Positions 11,995 through 24,054 of a stretch of DNA of 64,000 nucleotides are shown here, piece by piece. The notes beneath the pieces were generated by a model. That model saw nothing but the letters and a program-made list of their open reading frames with translations, did no database searches and was not told where the DNA came from. The stretch comes from Chiridota heheva (taxonomy: Eukaryota; Echinodermata; Holothuroidea; Apodida; Chiridotidae): positions 124,501-188,500 of the forward strand of contig JAIGNY010004421.1 in assembly GCA_020152595.1 (NCBI GenBank). Reading direction: 5' to 3'. Each line of letters starts with the position of its first letter. Position 1 is the stretch's first letter. Position numbers and translations under genes: made by a program.

Positions 11995-12595
11995 GTATGG
12001 GCGTATAATGAACAATCAGATGGAGTTCACGTAGATGTTACTCTTCATATGAATATATAAATGGTAAGGAAAATATGAAGTAAACTCGGAAGGGAACAAA
12101 AAACTGTAATCTGTAAAATTCGCTGAACTGGTAGGTACTGTAGGTTAGCATGCAGTATGTTTGTTGTACGTGTGATGTGACTGAGATGTGTGAAGACGCA
12201 TTAATTGCAATGACACTTACCCTGCAAAATGGCTTCCAGATGAGTAAGAGCCACATGATGAAACCCCTCTTCAAAGTTTGATATTTAATGACTCCAAACT
12301 AAATGATTGTCAATTTGAGAAAACATTATTCTCTACATGTTTTCTTTGTCATGTTAATGTTCAAGATTGCAAATTATTCAAACAGCTTTCATCATTAAGA
12401 AAGTGAAACTTTTAGAATTACAGCCTCATTTACACAATGTTTAAAATCTGGATCTGATCCAGAGTGAATTGTGCACCACAAAAATCTCATTCAAGACAAT
12501 TTTAAGGAAAGTTTAGCTGGGTTCAGAAGCTTTTTTTTTGCCAATTATTATTACTTCTTTAACAGAAGATAAATCAGTTATACACTGGACTGTTT
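11995..12595. other. No confirmed gene
   Basis: No downstream THAP exon could be recognised here. A minus-strand open stretch near 12200-12274 followed by GTAAGT looks exon-like but has no clear acceptor or family. Confidence 0.4.
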
Positions 12596-15508
12596 TGTTT
12601 AGTCTCTGACTAACATGTACAGTATATTACCACATTAGTCTCTGACTAACATGTACAGTATATTACCACAGTAGTCTCTGACTAACATATACAGTATATA
12701 CCACAGTGGTCTCTGACTAACATATACAGTATATTACCACAGTAGTCTCTGACTAACATGTACAGTATATTACCACAGTAGTCTCTGACTAACACGTACA
12801 GTATATTACCAGAGTAGTCTCTGACTAACATGTACAGTATATTACCACAGTAGTCTCTGACTATCATGTACAGTATATTACCACAGTAGTCTCTGACTAA
12901 CATGTACAGTATATTACCACAGTAGTCTCTGACTAACATATACAGTATATTACCACAGTAGTCTCTGACTAACATGTACAGTATATTACTACAGTGGTCT
13001 CTGACTAACATGTACAGTATATGACCACAGTAGTCTCTGACTAACATGTACAGTATATTACCACAGTAGTCTCTGACTAACATGTACAGTATATTACCAC
13101 AGTTGTCTCTGACTAACATGTACAGTATATGACCACAGTAGTCTCTGACTAACATGAACAGTATATGACCACAGTAGTCTCTGACTAACATGTACAGTAT
13201 ATCACCACAGTAGTCTCTGACTAACATGTACAGTATATTACCACAGTAGTCTCTGACTAACATGTACAGTATATTACCACATTAGTCTCTGACTAACATG
13301 TACAGTATATTACCACAGTAGTCTCTGACTAACATGTACAGTATATTACCACAGTAGTCTCTGACTAACATGTACAGTATATTACCACAGTAGTCTCTGA
13401 CTAACATGTACAGTATAATACCACAGTAGTCTCAGACTAACATGTACAGTATATTACCACAGTAGTCTCTGACTAACATGTTCAGTATATTACCACAGTA
13501 GTCTCTGACTAACATGTACAGTATATTACCACAGTAGTCTCTGACTAACATGTACAGTATATTACCACAGTAGTCTGACTAACATATACAGTATATTACC
13601 ACAGTAGTCTCTGACTAACATGTACAGTATATTACCACAGTAGTCTCTGACTAACATGTACAGTATATTACCACAGTAGTCTCAGACTAACATGTACAAT
13701 ATATTACCACAGTAGTCTCTGACTAACATGTACAGTATATTATCACAGTAGTCTCTGACTAACATGTACAGTATATTACCACAGTAGTCTCTGACTATAA
13801 TGTACAGTATATTACCACAGTAGTCTCTGACTAACATGTACAGTATATTACCACAGTAGTCTCTGACTAACATGTACAGTATATTACCACAGTAGTCTCT
13901 GACTAACATGTACAGTATATTACCACAGTAGTCTCTGACTAACATGTACAGTATATTACCACAGTGGTCTGACTAACATGTACAGTATATTACCACAGTA
14001 GTCTCTGACTAACATGTACAGTATATTACCACAGTAGTCTCTGACTAACATGTACAGTATATTACCACAGTAGTCTCTGACTAACATGTACAGTATATTA
14101 CCACAGTGGTCTGACTAACATATACAGTATATTACCACAGTAGTCTCTGACTAACATGTACAGTATATTACCACAGTAGTCTGACTAACATGTACAGTAT
14201 ATTACTACAGTGGTCTCTGACTAACATGTACAGTATATTACCACAGTAGTCTCTGACTAACATGCACAGTATATTACCACAGTAGTCTCTGACTAACATG
14301 TACAGTATATTACCACAGTAGTCTCTGACTAACATGTACAGTATATTACCACAGTAGTCTGACTAACATATACAGTATATTACCACATTAAGTCTCTGAC
14401 TAACATGTACAGTATATTACCACAGTAGTCTCTGACTAACATGTACAGTATATTACCACAGTAGTCTGACTAACATATACAGTATATTACCACATTAGTC
14501 TCTGACTAACATGTACAGTATATTACCACAGTAGTCTGACTAACATATACAGTAAATTACCACATTAGTCTCTGACTAACATGTACAGTATATTACCACA
14601 GTAGTCTCTGACTAACATGTACAGTATATTACCACAGTAGTCTCTGACTAACATATACAGTATATAACCACAGTAGTCTGACTAACATATACAGTATATT
14701 ACCACATTAGTCTCTGACTAACATGTATAGTATATTACCACAGTAGTCTCTGACTAACATGTACAGTATATCACCACAGTAGTCTCTGACTAACATGTAC
14801 AGTATATTACCACATTAGTCTCTGACTAACATGTACAGTATATTACCACAGTAGTCTCTGACTAACATGTACAGTATATTACCACATTAGTCTCTGACTA
14901 ACATGTACAGTATATTACCACAGTAGTCTCTGACTAACATGAACAGTATATTACCACAGTAGTCTCTGACTAACATGTACAGTATATTACCACAGTAGTC
15001 TCTGACTAACATATACAGTATATACCACAGTGGTCTCTGACTAACATGTACAGTATATTACCACAGTAGTCTCTGACTAACATGTACAGTATATTACCAT
15101 AGTAGTCTCTGACTAACATGTACAGTATATTACCACAGTAGTCTCTGACTAACATGTACAGTATAATACCACAGTAGTCTCTGACTAACATGTACAGTAT
15201 ATTACCACAGTGGTCTCTGACTAACATGTACAGTATATTACCACAGTAGTCTCTGACTAACATGTACAGTATATTACCACAGTAGTCTCTGACTAACATG
15301 TACAGTGTATGACCACAGTAGTCTCTGACTAACATGTTCAGTATATTACCACAGTAGTCTCTGACTAACATGTACAGTATATTACCACAGTAGTCTCTGA
15401 CTAACATGTACAGTATATTACCACAGTAGTCTCTGACTAACATGTACAGTATATTACCATAGTAGTCTCTGACTAACATGTACAGTATATTACTACAGTA
15501 GTCTCAGA
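12596..15508. repeat. Large minisatellite, 36 bp x about 80
   Basis: The unit is GTCTCTGACTAACATGTACA followed by GTATATTACCACAGTA. It repeats head to tail for 2.9 kb with mostly single-base variants. A 34 bp variant lacking one CT dinucleotide, usually with CATATACAG, appears at about 13570, 14108, 14350, 14462, 14532 and 14677. Because 36 is a multiple of 3, one minus-strand frame stays open and reads as repeated MLVRDYCGNILY. The frame breaks wherever a 34 bp unit occurs, so coding is not supported. Confidence 0.97.
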
Positions 15509-15587
15509 CAGAGAAAAAAATCACAGCATATGGAGCAACATTTTTAATTTGGTTGAGTAAAATGTTCTATCATTGTCCATTTTAGGG

Positions 15588-15926
15588 TCTTTACACAGCA
15601 TTGTACCTTACCAAATTATTTCATTTCCATTACCAATAAAAGATCAAAAATTAATTTGGTAAACAAATATGCACATTCCATGTCATATATATCAACTGAT
15701 TCTTTACACAGCACTGTACCTTACCAAATTATCTTATTTCCATAACCACTAAAAGATCAAAAATTAATTTGGTAAACAAATATGCACATTTCAAGTCATA
15801 TATAATGACTGATTCTTTACACAGCACTGTACCTTACCAAATTATCTTATTTCCATAACCAATAAAAGATCAAAAATTAATTTGGTAAACAAATACGCTT
15901 ATTCCAAGTCATATATAATGACTGAA
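15588..15926. repeat. Tandem repeat, 113 bp x 3
   Basis: TCTTTACACAGCA starts units at 15588, 15701 and 15814; each holds AAAAATTAATTTGGTAAACA and ends near TCATATATAATGACTGA. The array begins about 80 bp after the 36 bp array ends. Confidence 0.93.
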
Positions 15927-16296
15927 TTGTATTAGAATATTGATTATACTGCATGTACTGTGTCCTTTCGTGATGTGTGTATTATACTGGACATAAGTTT
16001 AATGACAAGAGGTCAAAACTGATAGTCTGCTGTAAAAGGTACTTTCCAAATTGTTACGCTGTCATTAACTGTTTACATGAAATACTGTACATATAATGTA
16101 TAGAACAGGGTTGGAAAAACAACTCGCCTGCTCACCTCAACAAAAAAAATTGTGGCAAGTACAAATATTATAATATACTGTGGCACTCGCCACACTTTTA
16201 GCTTTGGCGAGTGACTTTTTTTGCATTTTTCCAACCCTCTTACTGAATACTGAGAATAAACATACACATAAGGAATATGCATACTGTCATAGCACA

Positions 16297-16746
16297 TCTT
16301 CTTAGCACATCTTAGCACATCTTCTTTATCTTCTTAGCACATCTTCTTAGCACATCTTCATCTTCTTAGCTCATCTTCTTAGCACATCTTCTTAGCACAT
16401 CTTCATCATCTTCTTAGCACATCTTCTAGCACATCTTCTTAGCACATCTTCTTAGCACATCTTCTTAGCACATCTTCTTAGCACATCTTCTTAGCACATC
16501 TTCTTAGCACATCTTCTTAGCACATCTTCTTAGCACATCTTCTTAGCACATCTTCTTAGCACATCTTCTTAGCACATCTTCTTAGCACATCTTCTTAGCA
16601 CATCTTCTTAGCACATCTTCTTAGCACATCTTCTTAGCACATCTTCTTGGCACATCTTCTTAGAACATCTTCTTAGCACATCTTCTTAGCACATCTTCTT
16701 AGCACATCTTCTTAGCACATCTTCTTAGCACATCTTCTTAGCACTT
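16297..16746. repeat. Minisatellite, 13 bp x about 33
   Basis: Near-perfect repetition of CTTCTTAGCACAT, with a few irregular units (CTTCATCTT, TTCTAGC) confined to the first 140 bp. The right-hand part is almost invariant, which suggests recent expansion from that side. Confidence 0.97.
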
Positions 16747-17221
16747 AATGCTTGCATCTTTGAACACAATTTGTATGCAAATCATTGCTCAGGAAAAGGG
16801 GCAGCAACTGAAGAAATTGCAAGCATAGTGATCTGCAAAGGGACTTTTTAACAACCTACATTTTGGCACAGTTTTAAAGTAAAATTTGCACTTAATCTGA
16901 GACTTTAAAACTTAAAAAAAAACCTATTACATGTATGAACCACAATATTTACAGAAACTTGTCACATATTCTTTATTATTTAGCACCCAATGTCGTTAAA
17001 GTTTTAAATTTGAACGCTTCCACAATTTTCCCAATAACAAATAATAACTAGGGTACAGTAGGTGAGCCCTCACATTGCAGAAGTTAAGCAATACAAACCA
17101 ACAATGTTCATTACATGCAATTACAAACTGTACTACTCTGCATTATTTCATGTTCTTTTCAATACCAATTTTATCATATCAATTTTTATACTTAAAAAAA
17201 AAAAAAAAAATTATGTAATCT

Positions 17222-17785
17222 TACATATGTGCAGTAATCATAAATGAATTAAATAGACCATAGTACCATACCTCTTTATGTGCAGTAATCATAAATGAAT
17301 TATATAGACCATAGTACCATACCTCTTTATGTGCAGTAATCATAAATGAATTATATAGACCATAGTACCATACCTCTTTATGTGCAGTAATCATAAATGA
17401 ATTATATAGACCATAGTACCATACCTCTTTATGTGCAGTAATCATAAATGAATTATATAGACCATAGTACCATACCTCTTTATGTGCAGTAATCATAAAT
17501 GAATTATATAGACCATAGTACCATACCTCTTTATTAGAGTAATCATAAATGAATTATACAGACCATAGTACCATACCTCTTTATTACAGTAATTATAAAT
17601 GAATTATACAGACCATAGTACCATATCTCTTCATGTGCAGTAATCATAAATGAATTATATAGACCATAGTATTATACCTCTTTATGTGCAGTAATCATGA
17701 ATGAATTATACAGACCATAGTACCATATCTCTTTATGTGCAGTAATCATAAATGAATTATATAGACCATACCACCATACCTCTTT
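17222..17785. repeat. Minisatellite, 51 bp x 11
   Basis: The unit starts TGTGCAGTAATCATAAATGA and contains ATAGACCATAGTACCATACC. Periodicity is 51 bp in the first six units and slightly irregular later. Since 51 is divisible by 3, a minus-strand frame is open through the array and is not evidence of a gene. Confidence 0.96.
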
Positions 17786-18119
17786 CAAGTACCTGCATGT
17801 TCTCCATTTTAACACTTGAGGCTAATCCCAATAATATCCACAAACAACAGACACAATTCCGCCACTCGTCCAAGAGCAAAGCAATCTCATAATGTACACC
17901 GTTTTTCAAAACAGTAAAAGAAGCTCCTCCGCAATATTTTTCAGGCAAAAACTCTCCCCTTAAAATCAATAATGAAATTATACTACGCAGTACATCATAA
18001 AGCTTTTTCTTTATTCCTTTGAAACATGAAACAGATAAAAAAAAATTGAGATTGATCGCAGGCTTTATTTGATGACTGAGATATTAGAGCAGCAAGATGT
18101 ACCAATCTGATTATCTTCC

Positions 18120-18780
18120 AAACAATCCGCAGAGCCGGCGCGATTGTTCGTGAGGGATTAAATGTGAACGTTTCGTCATTGTTTTGAAACCATCGATGAG
18201 AGCCTCAGACCATTTGATCAATCAGACTCGAGTTAATCTCGGAATAATTGGAAAAAAAGCTGGGTTTTTACTTCAAAATTACTCGTAAGGGAATAAAGGT
18301 GGCGCCGTGAGACTGCAATCTTATACCATACAATGTTTTCATTTCAGAATGCAGATTTTGTTCAAAAATTAATGTCATCATGAAAAACCATTACGTAATG
18401 TGGAGTTAACGTAAGTGTTAAAAGAAAAAATGATGAAATTTCTGATTAAAAATTGGCTGTTAATAATGAAATGATTTGGTCATATTTTACAGAAAGGTGT
18501 TTCAGTTTAAGTTTATTAAAAATCCAGTATAAATATGTAAAAAAAATATATCAATAAATAGGACAAAAGGTTAAATGTATGATACATAAAAAAAGAGAAA
18601 ACATGAAAAATATTTATATAAAAATACATTAAAAATTATAACATAAAGGGAATAAAGTTGGCGCTGTGAGACTGCAATCTTATACCATACGATGTTTTCA
18701 TTTAAGAATGCAGATTTTGTTGAAAGATTAATGTCATCATGAAAGACCATTACGTAATGTAGAGTAACGATAAACATTGA
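18120..18780. repeat. Dispersed repeat family E, two partial copies
   Basis: GTGAGACTGCAATCTTATAC and the following 100 bp occur at about 18305-18415 and again at 18665-18775. The longer left copy also includes an upstream part (GTTCGTGAGGGATTAAATG ... CGGAATAATTGGAAA). A third copy, interrupted by an insertion, is at 26045-26395. Confidence 0.85.
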
Positions 18781-19280
18781 GAAACGGTGTCAATTTAGAG
18801 AAAGTTTTGTAAAGGCATACCCTGGATACAACGAGCCGCTCTATACACAAAAGGATTCTTGTAACGCACATTTCTAAACTTGGGTGTGATTGCCTTATTT
18901 CTTAGATTATTATTGGCCTTTTGAAGAAGTGACATCAGATCAGAGTACAGAGGGTGCTGTTCCATTTTTTCAATGAGATGGGCAAGTCTTTGAAATTCCT
19001 GTTTTGATGAATTGTTTTCTTGATTTATGAGAATACTACAATCTAATCTAAAAATATTGACACAATGTTTTAAGAAAGCTCTAAGTCTTTTCTGATCTTA
19101 CGCAAGTAGGAAGTGATACCAGACCGAAGCAGCATAAAGTATCTGAGGTCAAATGTAAATATTTAAAACATTTATATGCACTTCAAGCTTAAAATATGGT
19201 ACAATATAAGATAAATTGAAATAATGAAATAAATCTTTCTTAGAACTCTGGAAATATGGCAAGAAAAATTAAGTTTATTA

Positions 19281-19575
19281 AGTGCGTTCTACTGTACTGT
19301 ACTTCTGAACCATTTATTATTTATACAAACTCCCAAGTACATTGTCTGATCAGTGCGTTCTACTTCTGAACCGTTTATTATCTATACAAACTCCCACGTA
19401 CATAGTCTGATCAGTGCGTTCTACTTCTGAACCATTTATTATTTATACAAACACCCACGTACTGTACATAAGTCTGATCAGTGTGTTCCACTTCTAAACC
19501 CTTTATTATCTACACAAAATCCCAAGTACATTGTCTAATCAGTGCGTTCACTTCTAAACCGTTTATTATGGTTTT
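19281..19575. repeat. Tandem repeat, 61-71 bp x 5
   Basis: AGTGCGTTCTACTTCTGAAC, TTTATTATTTATACAAAC and GTACATTGTCTGATC recur with starts at 19281, 19352, 19413, 19480 and 19541. Length varies mainly through an extra ACTGTACTGT or CTGTAC. Confidence 0.9.
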
Positions 19576-21350
19576 CTTCAACTTTGCTAAAATAAGACCT
19601 TTGTGTTTAATGTTAATATTTTCGAAAACCATTTCCTTTGATTTTTTGGGGTTTAAGAGTACATTAACTTTTTTCTATCACAAATCATGGTAATGTTAGA
19701 TACGAAGGACTTATCATTGGCAAGGCTCTCAGTACATGAATGTTTGGAAATTCTACCAAAAATAGCAGTATCATCGGCGTATTTTGATGACTGAACAATT
19801 GAAATTTACTGTGGTACACCAACATTAATTTTCGATTTTACAGATAACCCCTTTTTAAGCATTATTTGGCGGGGACCAACCTTTCAAAAAATCAGCTCGC
19901 CAGTGCATGACCCATGGAACTTCAACAAAGTTTCATGGATCACTGATTACTGTAGCTGGTTGGAGAGCATATGCATGTTAAATGCACTGGAAAAATCCAG
20001 AAAAAGAACTTTGAGATGCTTGTTTCTTTTAAGTTGAAAGTAGATACTATGCAATGGACTAGGGTTAGGATAGCATCTGTACATGAAACGCCCTTCTTGT
20101 ATGTAAACTGTAACTGATCACCAAATGAAGCAATTGAGTTCATTGGACAAGGAAGTAAGATATTTCTGCATACAGTTGAAACTAAGACTGCTAAGATTTA
20201 TAAGCCTAAATCATTTACAGTTGATGGAGATTTCACTTCTGGTATTGGTGACGGAATGGCACATTTCTCAGCAAAGGAACAGCAATGCTTTCATTATAAA
20301 TATGGGTAAAGATGCCCACTAATTCCATGGCACAAAACCTATGCACCCACCAGAGAATATCAATCGCAAGCAGATGAGATACCGCTGTCTTTGCAATTTG
20401 AAATTGCCTTTTGACATCATTTTCGGCCAAAACAGGTGGCGCCCCACGAGATTTCGTAGTGCAAATCAATGTCCCTATCTGCTGCAGAATTATCTACTAA
20501 ATTCCTCGCCCAAGTCACTGAAAACCAGGATCTTGGGGGTCATCAGTTTCTCTTACAGTTTTCACCAATTCCCAGAGACATCTAGAGTTTATACTTACTA
20601 CTGTACCTTGAAAAAAATCTGTTCTATTTTTGTAAACAAGTTTGTAAATTTCCCACTGGATCCTGTTCCTCTTAGCTTTATCATCAGATTCAATTGCCTT
20701 TTCTTTTCTCTATCTAAACTCTCCATACTGCCTGTTGGGAGCCCAGTGTAGCAGGACACTTACAGTAGTAGTCAGTCCCTGACCAGTATCAAAGACCATT
20801 GAACAACTACATAATTTATTGTTTTATTTCTCACTTCTCAGAAGCTGAGTTGGAAAAAATATACAATTTCGGCAGTTATAACAGCATCAAAATACAGAAA
20901 TTCACAGCAGTAAAAGAAATTTCATTATCATTTTTTATTTATTGTTTTAGATTTCTTGAGTAAACAATATAACATCACAGAACAAGATTACAGGTAACAA
21001 AGTATGTCTCATATTTTCAAATGAAATCTCAACAAAAAAAAATCAAGAGAAAGGCTGCCTAGAATACCCGGGGGAGTAATCTGCTGCTCTGTTTGCGCAA
21101 AGAAGATGGACATTTTTACACAATCCTTGTACTGAGGCCTTCACAAAGAGCAGTGTGACAAATTAGCTGTCAACATCAAAACAATTGCGTCTTCAGTTTT
21201 AAATTCTTTGAAAGCAAATGATTATCTCAAGTAGATAAAAATACATCATGCACAAAAGTTCTTTCAAAGGTTCAAACCTTTTTTTACAAAATAAATGTCA
21301 AAAGCTGCAAATTACTATGAAACATGCCTATTAGAATATACAGTAAGTTA
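19576..21350. other. No gene recognised
   Basis: The longest frame here (20341-20751, 136 codons, +) has no recognisable domain and no matching splice pattern. The rest is AT-rich sequence without an assignable repeat. Confidence 0.4.
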
Positions 21351-21359
21351 GTCAGAAAC

Positions 21360-23850
21360 TACTGTAGAACATCAATGATGTAGTAGCTCAACATATTTTC
21401 GGGGTATAGTTAAGCCTGTTTTTTGTTGGTGGATTGTTAATTTGAGTAGGCTGGGGTTCTTAGGAAAGAAATACATGTTTGATATTTATTTTGGGGGAAA
21501 TGCAAGTGGGAGCTTTAATATTGTTGTGATGCTAGAACACAAATGATGTACAGTAGTAGCTCAATATATGTTTTGGGGCTGGGTATAAGACTGTTCTTGT
21601 TGGTAGGGAGTTACATTGGGTAGGCTTGGGTTGTTAGGAAAGGAATAAAAGTTTGATTAATAGTGGCGCAACAAAAAGTTTTGGAATGCCCGAAAGGGTG
21701 AGTAAACCTTATAGGCCCTGGGAAAAATCGATTTGGGTCTAGCTGTAATAGGCCATGGTGCAGGCCATGAGCTTTGCAGTCAGACAGTACTATCTTGAGT
21801 GTTAGGCTACGGTAACAATGACTTTCCCATTGAAACTTAGGCTTCATCCAAACTTGCTTGCACTTTACCGGTTCCTCCAATCTTGATCGCAACTCGACCT
21901 GATGTCATGTATATACTGTAAGTGTCAGTTCAAGTGGTACCGTTTTGCATCATATTTGTACGATGATTTCAGGGAAAGTTCTCTAACTTAGCTACAGGGA
22001 TCGTCCGTCAGTCTGTAGGCCTATTAAAGTGTATGTAAGGTTACAATGTACATAGTGTATGTTGTTGTCAGGGATGTCAAACTCAGAATGATGTCATGTA
22101 ATGATTATTTATGCATGAGCTCTCATTCACATCTTGGGTTTGTTTACATGTGACGTCATAGTAGTAAGTTAAAGCGCCCGTAGCGTAAGTTTTTAATTGA
22201 AAATATAATGTTTTGGGCGTAATAACAAAAACGTTAATGGCAATAATAAAATAATAAACTGTTTAAGAAGTAGTGTATGTTTGAAAGACAGATGCTTCTG
22301 GTCTGTGGTAGAGTGAAGATGTGTGTTGCAGGTTGTGAATAACTATTAGTTAAACATTTCTTATTGGCCAATAAGTTTAGTTAGTTTATAGCAAGGAATA
22401 GTTATTGTAACTATTGATTGATATTATTAAGTCAAGGATTATTTTAATGCTTGTGGTCTATTGAATTTAATATCATGTTGGTGATATTTTCCAGCCTGAT
22501 TGAATTGAGCTACGAATTGATTACATTGATAGGTGGAACTACAGTATGTTAGCTTTTCTGTGTCTTATATTCTTACCTATGGAGTTGGCAATTAATCAAC
22601 CTATTTGGGATCATCATATCTGCAATTAGGTGGGTCACATTTTTAGTCCTGTTACCCAAAATGTATATAGTAACCCCGATATACCCAGAGCTTTACAATT
22701 ATTTAGTATCCCGATATATAACCCGGAGATCTACATAGCCTCTAACAATGACACTGCAATATCTTTGTTATGGGACCCAAGGCGCCAGAGGTGTCGGAAG
22801 GAATTCGGGGAAGCAGAGAGAGCAGAAAATCAAGTTCATGTGCATTTTATGACAGTTATTGAGGAGGACTTTTGATTTAGAAAAAGGGCACTCTTGTCAA
22901 TTGACAGTTATTGCTTGTCATTTTGACTTTCCCACACTTTCGGTAGGCAAATTCCGCCTATGGGGTCAATGATTGGGGAGCCAACACCAATGTTGACAAT
23001 AACCCATCAGCGAACAAGTCAAAGGCTTCTATTAAAAATTGCTGCTTAGGTTTAGGTTTACCAAGGTTTATAACGTCCCAAAAAAACTCCATTGGAGTAT
23101 TCACGTCAATAAGCTCACCGTGACAGCTGTTTTATTAACCAGTCGTGGAGAAATGGTTGGAGACCCACCGGAAATCAAACCCAGGACGCTAGATTGAAAA
23201 GCTGAAGCTTTACTTTACTGCCATGGAGGTCTGCTTAGAAAATTATTTGGGGCATACCTCCTCCCACCACAGCCCTCGGTGTCAGTGCCCCCTGGTAAAA
23301 TGTTTTGCTCTAATTATGTCAAATGAATACTAAATGTGTGTGCCAACCTCTATGTATTTTGTAGTATTTGTGATTGAGTGGATATCTATTTTTTTCATGC
23401 TTGAAAAATGACCTAGAATAACTTAAAATAAGTTTCAAAAGAGTGTCTCCCTCTCAAGGTTCCAGACAGGTCCTCCCATATGGTCCAAAACGGTCTGCCC
23501 ACAACTTTCAAAAGGGCAACTCCTCCCCCATCCACACAATTTCAAAAGGGCACATTCTGCCCCTTACTCTAGGGCTAGGGGCAATTCCTTCGGATTGCTT
23601 CAAGTGAAATCTGAGTATTTGAATGATTTTAAGTGAATTTTGGAATGCAGAATTCGCTAAAACTGTGCAACAATATGAATTGTTATTTCATCAACATATC
23701 GATCTATTTAAACTAAACATAGCAACACTGCAAAATATCCAAAAGACACATAGGATATGATAAATGCTGCAAAAATCAGAACGTATCCAGGCAAAACCTG
23801 CAGGCTCTTAAGTTAGTCATCGCATAAGCTCAAATCCCTTAAAGGGATGT
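21360..23850. repeat. Dispersed repeat family B, copy 1, interrupted
   Basis: It shares ordered blocks with 41930-46260: GAACATCAATGATGTAG, GGGTTGTTAGGAAAGGAATA, AAAAATCGATTTGG, ACAATGACACTGCAA, CTTTCGGTAGGCAAATTCCG, TGGGGAGCCA, and CTTAAAGGGATGTTGAGCT at the end. This copy is partly rearranged and is split by a SINE at 23050-23230. Short frames within it are not shared intact between copies, so it appears non-coding. Confidence 0.75.
23050..23230 (-). mobile_element. tRNA-derived SINE with target-site duplication
   Basis: Read on the minus strand, the head (ACCTCCATGGCAGTAAAGTA) is followed by GGGTTTGATTTCCGG, a good B box, then GGTGGGTCTCCAACC and a tail ending AACCTTGGTAAACCTAAA. It is flanked by CTGCTTAG at 23042-23049 and 23231-23238. 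Other family B copies carry an uninterrupted GCTGCTTAGAAA (near 42393) at the same position, confirming insertion. A second copy of the SINE is at 37217-37395. Confidence 0.88.
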
Positions 23851-24054
23851 TGAGCTCAAAATTCAACACTTTATTTTATGACTTCCCTTTTGCCCCCACA
23901 TTTATAACTTCCCTTTTACCCCCATCCAGACTGGGATCAAATCTACAGTCCCGGTGCTTACAGTATAACCACAGCAAAATTGGGAATTCGCAAAAGAATG
24001 GGGTTTTTTTCATTGTATTTTTGTTTTTGATTTGTTGATTATGCAACAGTATTT

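Noticed and set aside
12200-12274. Possible minus-strand exon (HVALTHLEAILQ before GTAAGT)
   Set aside because: No convincing acceptor and no recognised family.
12682-15479. Long minus-strand ORFs encoding repeated MLVRDYCGNILY
   Set aside because: They exist only because the array unit is 36 bp with no stop in that frame; 34 bp units break them and there is no independent sign of coding.
12596-15508. CRISPR-like array (36 bp repeat)
   Set aside because: Units are directly adjacent with no unique spacers, and the setting is eukaryotic.
20341-20751. 136-codon plus-strand ORF
   Set aside because: No recognisable domain, no conserved splice context and AT-rich composition like its surroundings.
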